Assembly: GCA_023415475.1 (NCBI GenBank)
Contig: JAEZKL010000111.1
Coordinates: 1 to 41,552 of the forward strand
From: Bacillota bacterium
Lineage (GTDB): Bacteria > Bacillota > Clostridia > Lachnospirales > Lachnospiraceae
Length of the DNA stretch: 41,552 bases
Direction of reading: 5' to 3'
Both the position numbers and the translations under genes were made by a program. How positions within the stretch are numbered: position 1 is the first letter of the stretch; each line of letters opens with the position of its first letter. Under the pieces are notes generated by a model, which was not told the DNA's origin, did no database searches, and worked only from the letters and a program-made list of their open reading frames with translations. Below, piece after piece: positions 24,850 through 32,344 of the stretch.

Positions 24850-24878
24850 TTCATAATTTGTTCATTGTTATCATTATA
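24850..24878 (-). promoter_or_regulatory. relQ promoter -10 with an 11-bp direct repeat at the transcription start
   Basis: On the minus strand a TATAAT (24878-24873) is followed by ATGAACA-N4-ATGAACA (period 11 bases), spanning about 24865-24848. A nearly identical block of about 20 bases lies just after the galE -10 box (20090-20111). A repeat at this position would suit a repressor. The -35 box is poor. Confidence 0.4.
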
Positions 24879-24910
24879 TCATAGAAATATGAATAATTCT
24901 TGAAGAATTC

Positions 24911-24947
24911 AAAACTTAATGAAAACTTAATGATTTCCTCTTATAAT
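24911..24947 (+). promoter_or_regulatory. 11-bp direct repeat over a -35 region with TATAAT downstream
   Basis: AAAACTTAATG occurs twice without gap (24911-24921 and 24922-24932), and TATAAT begins nine bases later (24942-24947). Tandem half-sites at 11-bp period in place of a -35 box are typical of promoters activated by OmpR/PhoB-family regulators. A regulator of this family is encoded at 34507-35184, but a link is not shown by the sequence. Confidence 0.5.
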
Positions 24948-25087
24948 CTATGAAAACAACTCGTGTCCCACAGCTGTGATGGGGGAAGATGGGAAGGAGG
25001 AGATATGCATAATGAAGTAATTTATTTGTTGATAGATTATCACTGACCTTCTTTAATGTACCTATGAAAACAACTCATGCCCCACAG
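24948..25087 (+). repeat. Pair of 26-bp direct repeats, possibly an RNA element
   Basis: The two copies (24948-24973 and 25062-25087) read CTATGAAAACAACTC, then GTG or ATG, then TCCCACAG or CCCCACAG, and differ at only two of 26 bases. Both are preceded by AT-rich promoter-like bases (TATAAT in the first, TTTAATG in the second) and followed by a G-run that can pair with the C-run, then by a purine-rich ribosome site and a short open frame. I do not recognise this as a known riboswitch. Confidence 0.55.
25005..25046 (+). CDS. Possible 13-residue peptide after repeat copy 1
   Basis: MHNEVIYLLIDYH is preceded by an unusually good ribosome site, AAGGAGG (24994-25000), four bases before the ATG. 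The strong site on so short a frame suggests a leader peptide or sensor rather than chance. It lies downstream of the direct-repeat promoter at 24911-24947. Confidence 0.35.
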   Translation: MHNEVIYLLIDYH

Positions 25088-25109
25088 TCTATACGAGGGG
25101 ATGGGAGAA

Positions 25110-25229
25110 ATGTTTCGTAAGTTCGTATTTAAGATTATGATTGTTTGTAAGCTTAAAATTTCTGTACAGATGCTTATTTTACAAGGAATTTGGGAATTTT
25201 ACGATTTGGATGAGTTGTCGTGGAAATAG
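25110..25229 (+). CDS. Possible 39-residue peptide after repeat copy 2
   Basis: The open frame begins MFRKFVFKIMIVCKLKISVQ and ends in an acidic, aromatic stretch (EFYDLDELSWK). GAGGGG lies nine bases before the ATG and GGGAG even closer. The N-terminal half is basic and hydrophobic. No family is recognised; it could be a small membrane peptide or not translated. Confidence 0.35.
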   Translation: MFRKFVFKIMIVCKLKISVQMLILQGIWEFYDLDELSWK

Positions 25230-25279
25230 ATACAATTGTATACATATTAAAAAATAATAATTTTCTTGTGAAATATGTG

Positions 25280-25309
25280 TTGACAATTGAACCAATTCAT
25301 GCCTATAAT
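25280..25309 (+). promoter_or_regulatory. Strong sigma-A promoter of the exporter leader
   Basis: TTGACA (25280-25285), 18 bases, TATAAT (25304-25309): both boxes are consensus. Transcription should start near 25316, about 28 bases before the leader peptide. Confidence 0.88.
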
Positions 25310-25343
25310 ATTGGCAGACTATTACAGAAAGTGAGGTAAAACA

Positions 25344-25439
25344 ATGATCAGCAACATGAAATTTAGAATAACCGCATTACACAACAATTTCATATTAAGC
25401 TCGTTAAGTGATATTACCTCATGGATTCGAAAAAGTTAA
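25344..25439 (+). CDS. 31-residue leader peptide of the ABC exporter operon (BmrB-like role)
   Basis: The frame encodes MISNMKFRITALHNNFILSS followed by eleven residues ending WIRKS. GAGGT lies seven bases before the ATG. It sits between a consensus promoter and a perfect intrinsic terminator, 256 bases ahead of the first ABC subunit, the arrangement seen in Bacillus bmrB-bmrC-bmrD, where translation of the leader controls termination. The bases TTACCTCATGG near its end (25414-25424) can pair with the leader's own ribosome site (TGAGGTAA, 25332-25339) or, with a two-base bulge, with the left arm of the terminator (CCATGGTA, 25519-25526). The peptide need have no function after synthesis. No sequence similarity to BmrB is claimed. 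Confidence 0.65.
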   Translation: MISNMKFRITALHNNFILSSLSDITSWIRKS

Positions 25440-25517
25440 ACCGTGACCTCATATCCCTGTCCTGCCCTGCTGCCAGTAGGAGACGGTGGAGATTACATCT
25501 ATATTTTTGAATTGTAT

Positions 25518-25547
25518 GCCATGGTATTATCATACCATGGCTTTTTT
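25518..25547 (+). terminator. Attenuator terminator before the ABC exporter
   Basis: GCCATGGTA (25518-25526), six-base loop, TACCATGGC (25533-25541), then six T. It is a perfect intrinsic terminator within the leader of the exporter operon, so most transcripts should stop here unless it is prevented from folding. Confidence 0.92.
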
Positions 25548-25695
25548 GTATGCTCGGATGTAAAAGAAAATTGCTACAGTAGACATCCCATGGAACTAGT
25601 CTGAATTACAATGAAATTGACTATGAATGACACAACAACAGGAAATTTAAGAGGGAAGCGTGTCGCGTAAGCTTCACGCTGGGAACGGAGGAACA

Positions 25696-27465
25696 ATGAA
25701 AAAGATTTCAAGCTATATTTTAAAGTATTGGTACGCCTATGTTCTTGCGATTTTGTGTATTGTGATCGCTGTATCACTTGATATGCTGTCACCGCAGGTA
25801 ACGAAGCGGATTATAGATAATGTCATCATCGAAGGAGACATGGCTCTGCTGCCGAAGATGCTTATCCTGATTTTTATTATCGGTATCGGAAGATGTATCT
25901 TCCAGTACTTGAAGGAATTAATATTTGACTTGGTAAGTGCAAGGATTACCGTGAATATGCGAAGGGACCTATTCAATCATATCCAGAGCTTATCCTTAAA
26001 CTTTTTTGATAAGAACAATACAGGTGAACTAATGTCACGTGTGAAGGATGACATAGACCGCATCTGGGGGGCTCTCGGTTATGTAAGTATGCTGATCATC
26101 GAGGTTATTATCCATACGGGTATTGTATTATTCTGTATGTATAGCCTAAGTCCCAGCTTAGCCGTATTTCCCACCATCATTCTTCCATTAGTCGCTTCTC
26201 TGGCGCTCCTGATGGAGAAGAAGCTTGGTAAGATCTATGAAGCTATCAGTGAGGAGAATGCTAAGCTGAATACCGTCGCTCAGGAGAACCTCTCCGGCGT
26301 TCGTACCGTTAAAGCTTTTGCAAGAGAGAAGCATGAGATAACCAAGTTCTTATCTCATAACAAACGTTATTATGAACTTAATATGCAGCAATCCAAGGTA
26401 TTCATTAAGCTGTATCCTTACTTTCAATTTATTACTAAGCTGCTACCGATGATCGTGATTATGATAGGCGGTTATCAGGTTATGCAGGGAACGATCACCT
26501 TAGGTACCTTAGGCGCTTTTGCTGAATATTCAACCAACATTGTATGGCCGATGGAAATGCTCGGTTGGCTTTCCAACGACTTTGCCTCTGCTATCGCTTC
26601 CGGTAAGAGAATTAAGAAGATTTATGCAGAACAGCCTCTGATTACTGAAGTGGAAAAGCCGGTCGTTCTGGAGGAGGTTAAGGGTGCTATACGCTTTAAC
26701 AAGGTATCCTTCGGTCTTTCAGAGAAGAACATCCTGTCCGATATCAGCTTTGATTTGGCAGCGGGCAAGACTATCGGAATTATGGGTGCGACAGGAACCG
26801 GAAAGAGTTCTATTATCAATCTTCTTCAGCGTTTTTATGACACGACGGAGGGTGAGATTTATCTGGATGGAGTAAATATCAAGGAGCTTACCCTGCGTCA
26901 GCTTCGTAAGAGCATCTCCTTGGTAATGCAGGATGTATTTCTGTTCTCCGATACGATTAATGAAAATGTAAAGCTGGGTAAGAGAAACCAGGTATGTAAT
27001 AGTGAGGTTGTCGAGGCTGCTGAGGGTGCACAGGCAAAGGAATTCATCGAGCGGATGGAGGAGCAGTATGAAACCATCGTCGGTGAGCGTGGTGTTGGTC
27101 TGTCCGGTGGACAGAAACAGCGCCTTAGCATTGCCAGAGCACTGGCAAAGAAGACCCCGATACTAGTACTGGATGACTCTACTTCCGCACTGGATATGGA
27201 GACCGAGCTTATGATACAGCGGTCCTTAAGTCAAATTGAGGCAACCAAGATTATTATTGCTCACCGAATCTCCGCTGTACGTAATGCAGACGAGATTATC
27301 ATCCTGGAGGAGGGTAAGATTGTTGAGCGTGGTACTCATGACGCCTTGTTACAGAATAAAGGCTATTATTATAAAACATTTATGGCACAATACGGGGATT
27401 ACCTGGAAGCTCAGGAGTCTGATGAATTTGTGTTGGATGAAAGGAAGGTGGCATCATGTCAATAA
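25696..27465 (+). CDS. ABC exporter half-transporter, degenerate-site subunit
   Basis: Membrane protein of 589 residues: a six-helix exporter domain (about 1-310) fused to an ATPase domain. It has Walker A GATGTGKS (364-371), signature LSGGQKQR (about 469) and Walker B ILVLDDSTSALD, where D494 stands in the position of the catalytic glutamate. This substitution marks the degenerate-site partner in heterodimeric exporters such as BmrCD, LmrCD and TM287/288. Its stop codon overlaps the next gene's start by ten bases, so the two are coupled. The start at 25696 follows CGGAGGAACA; the frame continues upstream to a GTG with no site. The operon is likely controlled by the attenuator leader. The substrates are probably drugs or antibiotics, by family analogy. 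Confidence 0.92.
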   Translation: MKKISSYILKYWYAYVLAILCIVIAVSLDMLSPQVTKRIIDNVIIEGDMALLPKMLILIFIIGIGRCIFQYLKELIFDLVSARITVNMRRDLFNHIQSLSLNFFDKNNTGELMSRVKDDIDRIWGALGYVSMLIIEVIIHTGIVLFCMYSLSPSLAVFPTIILPLVASLALLMEKKLGKIYEAISEENAKLNTVAQENLSGVRTVKAFAREKHEITKFLSHNKRYYELNMQQSKVFIKLYPYFQFITKLLPMIVIMIGGYQVMQGTITLGTLGAFAEYSTNIVWPMEMLGWLSNDFASAIASGKRIKKIYAEQPLITEVEKPVVLEEVKGAIRFNKVSFGLSEKNILSDISFDLAAGKTIGIMGATGTGKSSIINLLQRFYDTTEGEIYLDGVNIKELTLRQLRKSISLVMQDVFLFSDTINENVKLGKRNQVCNSEVVEAAEGAQAKEFIERMEEQYETIVGERGVGLSGGQKQRLSIARALAKKTPILVLDDSTSALDMETELMIQRSLSQIEATKIIIAHRISAVRNADEIIILEEGKIVERGTHDALLQNKGYYYKTFMAQYGDYLEAQESDEFVLDERKVASCQ

Positions 27466-29237
27466 ACGCCATCAGAGAAGACGAATATATTAAAAACGTC
27501 AGTAAAAAAGCAACCCTAATCCGGTTATTCAGCTACATGCTGGCTTATAAAGGACCCATCATTGCTGTTATCTTTATCATGCTGACCACCGTGTCAATCT
27601 CCATTGCAAACCCATTGATTATTGATCAGGCAATTGACGTTCATATAGCAAATAAGGATATCAAAGGCTTAATTCGACTTGGTATACTGGCTCTTGTACT
27701 TAATGTATTCTTTGTATTACTGGTAAAGCTTAGAATGTATCTTATGGCTAAGGTATCGAACAATGTACTTTTAACCATTAGACAGGAGCTCTACACCCAT
27801 ATTCAGAAGCTGAGCTTCAGCTTTTTTGACAGCCGCCCTACGGGTAAGATTCTTGCCAGAGTCATCGGTGATGTTAACTCCCTTAAGGATGTACTATCCA
27901 ACAGCGTCACAACCTTAATTCCGGATGCTGTAACAATCACCGCCGTGGTTATCATCATGGTGATTATCAACTGGAAGCTGGCGATTGCATCCCTAATCTC
28001 TCTGCCCTTTATGGCCTTCGGTCTATGGTACATACAGACCCGATCTCATAAAAGATGGCGGATTCACAGAAAGAAGAGCTCTAATTTAAATGCCTTCATT
28101 CATGAGGACCTCTCCGGTATGAGAATTATTCAAAGCTTCACAGCAGAGGATGAGACTGCTGGGACCTTCGATGAATTATTAGAAGAGCATCGTAGCTCCT
28201 TCGTAAATGCGATTGTTTTAAATGACGCTTTCGGTTCGGTTATTGATTTTAGCTGGGGAGTCGGATCCATCTGTATGTATTTTGTGGCAGTAAAGCTTCT
28301 GCGAATCGATGCAGGCAATGTCGGTACATTAATGGCTTTTGCCATGTATATTACAATGTTCTGGCATCCGATCATGAATTTAAGTAACTTCTATAATCAA
28401 ATTATTACAAATATATCAGGTGCTGAACGTATCTTCGATATTCTCGACACCAAGCCGGACATCACGGATGCTGACAGCGTCAATGAGTTGCCGGAAATTA
28501 ATGGCGAAGTTACCTTTGACCACGTATCCTTTGCCTACGATGCAGATACTCAGGTACTAAATGACGTAAGCTTTCGGATTAAGCCCGGTGAGACCATCGC
28601 TTTGGTGGGTCCGACGGGTGCCGGAAAGACTACCATCGTTAACCTGATCAGTCGTTTTTATGATATACAGCAGGGAAGTATTTATATTGATGGTTATGAT
28701 ATCAAAGAGGTGTCCATCGAAAGTCTGAGAAGACAGATGGGTATCATGACGCAGGATAACTTCCTGTTCTCCGGAACAGTAGCTGACAATATCCGTTATG
28801 GTAAGCTGGATGCGACCGATGAGGAGATCATCTCTGCTGCCAAAGCAGTCAATGCCCATGACTTCATTATGAAGCTGGAAAAGGGCTACGATACAGAGCT
28901 GAAGGAACGTGGGGCAGGCTTATCCATTGGTCAGAGGCAGTTACTGGCTTTTGCAAGAACCATGGTTTCCATGCCGAAGATCTTAATCCTGGATGAAGCA
29001 ACCTCTAGTATTGATACCCACACCGAATTATTGGTTCAACAGGGTATCGAGGCGCTGCTGAAGGGTAGAACCTCCTTTGTTATTGCACATCGACTGTCTA
29101 CCATCCGTAAAGCGGATCGCATCTTTGTGATCGACGATGGCTGTATTCAGGAGGAAGGCAGCTCAGATGAGTTGTTAGCTAAGAAAGGTCAGTATTATAA
29201 CCTTTATATGGCTCAGTTTAAGAATCTGGAAGCTTAG
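27456..29237 (+). CDS. ABC exporter half-transporter, catalytic-site subunit
   Basis: Partner of the preceding gene, 593 residues, with an N-terminal six-helix exporter domain and an ATPase domain. Walker A is GPTGAGKTT (385-393) and Walker B ILILDEATSSID, with catalytic E514. Its signature is LSIGQ (489-493) rather than LSGGQ. In the heterodimer the canonical ATP site is made by this Walker B with the partner's LSGGQ, whereas the degenerate site uses the partner's Asp and this LSIGQ, exactly the pattern known for TM287/288. AAGGTGG lies four bases before the ATG. A strong bidirectional terminator follows. Some heterodimeric exporters are regulated by drugs through leader peptides, which fits the DNA upstream. 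Confidence 0.92.
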   Translation: MSINAIREDEYIKNVSKKATLIRLFSYMLAYKGPIIAVIFIMLTTVSISIANPLIIDQAIDVHIANKDIKGLIRLGILALVLNVFFVLLVKLRMYLMAKVSNNVLLTIRQELYTHIQKLSFSFFDSRPTGKILARVIGDVNSLKDVLSNSVTTLIPDAVTITAVVIIMVIINWKLAIASLISLPFMAFGLWYIQTRSHKRWRIHRKKSSNLNAFIHEDLSGMRIIQSFTAEDETAGTFDELLEEHRSSFVNAIVLNDAFGSVIDFSWGVGSICMYFVAVKLLRIDAGNVGTLMAFAMYITMFWHPIMNLSNFYNQIITNISGAERIFDILDTKPDITDADSVNELPEINGEVTFDHVSFAYDADTQVLNDVSFRIKPGETIALVGPTGAGKTTIVNLISRFYDIQQGSIYIDGYDIKEVSIESLRRQMGIMTQDNFLFSGTVADNIRYGKLDATDEEIISAAKAVNAHDFIMKLEKGYDTELKERGAGLSIGQRQLLAFARTMVSMPKILILDEATSSIDTHTELLVQQGIEALLKGRTSFVIAHRLSTIRKADRIFVIDDGCIQEEGSSDELLAKKGQYYNLYMAQFKNLEA

Positions 29238-29248
29238 GATATCATTAA

Positions 29249-29295
29249 AGCTCCCGGTAGGAAAATCGCATTTACTGCCTTTCCTATCGGGAGCT
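29249..29295. terminator. Bidirectional terminator between the exporter and the LytTR operon
   Basis: AGCTCCCGGTAGGAAA (29249-29264) pairs with TTTCCTATCGGGAGCT (29280-29295), with one G-T pair, serving convergent transcripts. The T tracts are short on both sides. Confidence 0.75.
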
Positions 29296-29298
29296 ATC

Positions 29299-29745
29299 TT
29301 ATTCGTCTTCCTCTTTCTTATCTTCCTCCGGATATCTGGATCGAAGTCTCTGATTAATGCTCTCGGCAATTCGTTTCTCATTACTGAACATGGCTGTCGT
29401 TACACTAAAGTATACACCTGCTACCAATAGTACCAAGGTAAGTATTTGTGATATTTGTTTGATATTGACCCATTGCAGCATTAAGGCACAACCGAGAACA
29501 ACTACATTAATATACGTATAATGAATGATGTGTCGTATTTTCATCTGCTTTTTGCTGATTTCCCTTTTAGAACGATAAATCAGGGTTCCGAGAGAAGTGA
29601 TAGCTGCCACGACAATGACCTGCCATATGATTTTCACATTAAAATACAGCTCCGGTAGGAAAATCGTCATAAATATTGCTGTACTGATGATACTTCCCGA
29701 TAACACATAAAAATAGGTCTGAATAATTTTCTTTACACTCTCCAT
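29299..29745 (-). CDS. DUF3021 family membrane protein
   Basis: Protein of 148 residues with four predicted membrane helices (about 10-30, 39-57, 71-92 and 98-120) and a highly charged C-terminal tail ending EEDKKEEDE. DUF3021 proteins are regularly encoded directly after a LytTR DNA-binding protein, as here, 11 bases apart, and are thought to modulate that regulator from the membrane. AGGAGGTGAAGGC precedes the ATG. The pair probably forms a sensor-regulator unit for the transporter genes upstream in the same operon. The function of the family itself is not established. Confidence 0.85.
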   Translation of the reverse strand: MESVKKIIQTYFYVLSGSIISTAIFMTIFLPELYFNVKIIWQVIVVAAITSLGTLIYRSKREISKKQMKIRHIIHYTYINVVVLGCALMLQWVNIKQISQILTLVLLVAGVYFSVTTAMFSNEKRIAESINQRLRSRYPEEDKKEEDE

Positions 29746-29756
29746 GCCTTCACCTC

Positions 29757-30194
29757 CTACATTCCAAGCTTTTTCTTAAGCTCCGGCACATATTGCCTCG
29801 AGATTACTACCACTTCACCATTAAACAACTGTGCCTCAAACCGTCCTGAATAAGCCGGACTGATACTCTTGATCTTGGATACATTGAGTATTACTGATTT
29901 AGAGGCACGGAAAAAGTCAGTATTCTTATACTCTTCCTCAATTTCATAAAGCTTCAGCTTCGTCTCATAGACATTCTGTTTGCAATAAAGGAAAACCTTA
30001 TTATCTACCCCTTCAAAGTAATATACATTTGCAGGATCTATCATGACAATATTACCATCCTTTATCCCTGTCAGCTTCTTCTGACCCTGCTTCAGCTCAG
30101 TAATTAGCTTTAGAATATTGTCATTCAATTCTTTGCATCGGATGATTACCTGATCCTCATCACCAGGGTTGCATTCCTCAATAATAATCTTCAT
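29757..30194 (-). CDS. LytTR-family DNA-binding regulator
   Basis: Cytoplasmic protein of 145 residues without a receiver domain. The first 40 residues (MKIIIEECNPGDEDQVIIRC) are a short N-terminal extension; residues about 45-145 are a LytTR beta-fold: IKDGNIVMIDPANVYYFEGVD, a strand with YETKLKLYEIEEEY, then FFRASKSVILNVSKIKSISP and RQYVPELKKKLGM. LytTR domains bind imperfect direct repeats about 21-22 bp apart; two such repeats lie upstream of the first gene of this operon. AGGAG is five bases before the ATG. It lies between the ABC-2 permease and DUF3021. Autoregulation of the transporter operon is the simplest model. Confidence 0.9.
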   Translation of the reverse strand: MKIIIEECNPGDEDQVIIRCKELNDNILKLITELKQGQKKLTGIKDGNIVMIDPANVYYFEGVDNKVFLYCKQNVYETKLKLYEIEEEYKNTDFFRASKSVILNVSKIKSISPAYSGRFEAQLFNGEVVVISRQYVPELKKKLGM

Positions 30195-30202
30195 CGGAAC
30201 TC

Positions 30203-31114
30203 CTATCTGCTCATTACATTTCTCTTACTTTGCAGCAATGCCGCAATACCTATAAAAATTATACCACTAATTACTAAGAATGCCACCTGAAAAGTAACAG
30301 AAACAATCTCACCTTCATGAAGGATTGTTATTCCCATAGCCTCTTTATAACCACTGATTAATTCCTCGGGACAGCCCGCAAAGGTCTTCGCTAGTATTTC
30401 CTTCGTAAGCAGCTCTCTCATGAAGGAACAGCCATGAAGCAGGGGGAAGCATTTGAGTACATTCTGCAGCTTCTCGGGAAGCATTCCTAACGGAAGATAA
30501 ATACCGGCAAGAAATCCGACCAGAGTTCCAATAATGGTGCTTAATCCACCAAAAGCGCTCTGACTGTGGACAAAGTTAGCGATAAGGAAAACCATTGTAG
30601 CTGAAGTGAATACATTGAGAGCAATATAAAGAAATACCTTTCCGGTCACCGCTAATGATATCACTGCTCCTCCTGTGATTACAATATAGGCTGCTCCGAT
30701 CACAACTGTCAGGGTACACATAATAATTCCCATGATAATTGCAGCTATGATATAGCTAAATACGAAGACTGGTCGGCTCACCGGTGTTACGAAGAAGCTG
30801 GATAATCTTTTCTGTGCTTCATCCTCAACCATGATACCAACCATGGATAAGGTTATCGTAATCGAGTTTACTACAACAATCCCGGCAAGAGTCCAGAGCA
30901 TAACTAACTGCTCGGCATTGGAACGATCAAGAGCGGTATCTCGCTCACCTCCATATTGATTCAAAAGATCGACAACACTGTCTGCATTCATTTTCCCAAG
31001 AAATACCACCATCAACCCGATGATAATCAACATGGACAGCAACGAAAAGAAAATATTGGAACGATCTCTACAATACACTAATATGTTTCGTTTAATTAAT
31101 CTGAATAATAACAT
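30203..31114 (-). CDS. ABC-2 type transporter permease
   Basis: Membrane protein of 303 residues with a hydrophobic helix near the N-terminus (about 22-40), an extracytoplasmic loop, and five further helices from about 75 to 295, the usual six-helix ABC-2 plan. The segment YLPLGMLPEKLQNVLKCFPL (about 215-235) is typical of the family's conserved region. GGGAGGAATG overlaps the end of the preceding ATPase gene, 14 bases away, so the two are cotranscribed and probably form a complex. The substrate cannot be inferred; related systems export antibiotics, lipids or peptides. Confidence 0.88.
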   Translation of the reverse strand: MLLFRLIKRNILVYCRDRSNIFFSLLSMLIIIGLMVVFLGKMNADSVVDLLNQYGGERDTALDRSNAEQLVMLWTLAGIVVVNSITITLSMVGIMVEDEAQKRLSSFFVTPVSRPVFVFSYIIAAIIMGIIMCTLTVVIGAAYIVITGGAVISLAVTGKVFLYIALNVFTSATMVFLIANFVHSQSAFGGLSTIIGTLVGFLAGIYLPLGMLPEKLQNVLKCFPLLHGCSFMRELLTKEILAKTFAGCPEELISGYKEAMGITILHEGEIVSVTFQVAFLVISGIIFIGIAALLQSKRNVMSR

Positions 31115-31128
31115 CTCTCATTCCTCCC

Positions 31129-32037
31129 CTACAGGCTTTTGCCTGTGATATTTAAAAACACATCATCCATGGTTCCCTGGACCAGTTCAAAGGAGATAAC
31201 ACAATCTCTTATCTTATTCAAAAGCTCCAGGCCGAACATAGAATCAGGTATCGTCACTCGGATATGATTGCTTCTATGCTCGAAGGCCAATTGTTCTTCC
31301 TCCAGCCGTTTTGTCAGCTCCTCCCGGTTCTCCGGTACCAATCGTAAGATATCCTGGGCATGCATTTGTTTCAATTCGGAAGGTGTTCCGTCCGCAACCA
31401 GCTTACCGGCCTCCATGATCGAGATATACTGTGCCTTTGCAGCCTCCTCCATATAGTGAGTCGTCAGAAATACGGTCATACTATCTTCCCTACGCAACCG
31501 TTCTATACTCTCCCAGACATTTTGTCTGGTTTGAGGGTCCAAACCGGTGGTGGGCTCATCCAGAAACAGTAGCTCCGGTCGGTTCATTAATGCTTTTGCT
31601 ATTTCACAGCGACGCTTCTGACCGCCGGACAGCTTTCGAAACTGTCGGTTCAGAATATCACCAATGTCCAGGATATCACAGACATAGTCCAGATTCCTAT
31701 GAATGGAGCTTGTGCTATGATCATACAGAGATGCTCTTGTAATCAGATTTTCCTTAATCGTTAAACGATTATCCAACGTATTATCCTGGAAGACCACTCC
31801 TATTTTGCTGCGGATCTCCCGATTCTCTTTTCCCAACCGATATCCACAGACATATGCTTCACCTTCATTACTATTTAGTAATGTACATAGTATGTTGATG
31901 GTCGTGGATTTCCCGGCTCCATTTACACCAAGGAAGCCGTACAGCTGCCCCTTCTTTACCCGAAAGCTGATATTGTCAACAGCTTTAACCTCTTTAAAAT
32001 ACTTCTTAAGATTATTTACTTGTATAATATCCTCCAT
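31129..32037 (-). CDS. ABC transporter ATP-binding protein (DrrA-like)
   Basis: ATPase of 302 residues that drives the adjoining ABC-2 permease. Motifs are Walker A GVNGAGKST, Q-loop VFQDNTLD, signature LSGGQKRR, Walker B LLFLDEPTTGLD and the switch histidine in LTTHYMEEA. The C-terminal 80 residues form the extra DrrA/NodI-type domain. The start at 32037 (MEDIIQVNNLKKYF) follows AAGGTGTGGGAG; a GTG four codons upstream is possible. It is the first of four genes (ATPase, permease, LytTR, DUF3021). Candidate LytTR sites lie about 130-160 bases upstream. Confidence 0.92.
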   Translation of the reverse strand: MEDIIQVNNLKKYFKEVKAVDNISFRVKKGQLYGFLGVNGAGKSTTINILCTLLNSNEGEAYVCGYRLGKENREIRSKIGVVFQDNTLDNRLTIKENLITRASLYDHSTSSIHRNLDYVCDILDIGDILNRQFRKLSGGQKRRCEIAKALMNRPELLFLDEPTTGLDPQTRQNVWESIERLRREDSMTVFLTTHYMEEAAKAQYISIMEAGKLVADGTPSELKQMHAQDILRLVPENREELTKRLEEEQLAFEHRSNHIRVTIPDSMFGLELLNKIRDCVISFELVQGTMDDVFLNITGKSL

Positions 32038-32162
32038 ATACTCCCACACCTTTCTAAATGCTTATTTCCATCAGGTATATTCCCCTACTAATGTATATCC
32101 TTCTATTGCCTTCATTGCTATGAGTTTATTCCGAAATTAAAGAATTAGCAATAGGAGCTAAA

Positions 32163-32206
32163 GTGAGTTGCATTAAGCGAAGGGTAAGTTGCAAAAATAC
32201 AACTTA
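32163..32206. promoter_or_regulatory. Candidate LytTR operator (21-bp-spaced direct repeats)
   Basis: GTGAGTTGCA (32163-32172) and GTAAGTTGCA (32184-32193) are direct repeats offset by 21 bases, the two-helical-turn spacing of LytTR dimer sites. The second copy also forms an inverted repeat with CAACTTA (32200-32206). They lie between the transporter operon (-) and the DJ-1 gene (+). Confidence 0.5.
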
Positions 32207-32344
32207 ATATGTTAGTTCAATCTGTACACCGTATGGATTATACAGTAAAATAACAGTATCTATTTTCCAAATTTTCAATTATAATTACAGGATAAATATT
32301 TGATTACTGTATTGATAAGGCGAAGAATACATAGGGAGGCTTTT

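Noticed and set aside
24948..25087. The 26-bp direct repeats as a CRISPR remnant.
   Set aside because: Only two copies, 114 bases apart, with promoter- and ribosome-site-like surroundings and no cas genes.
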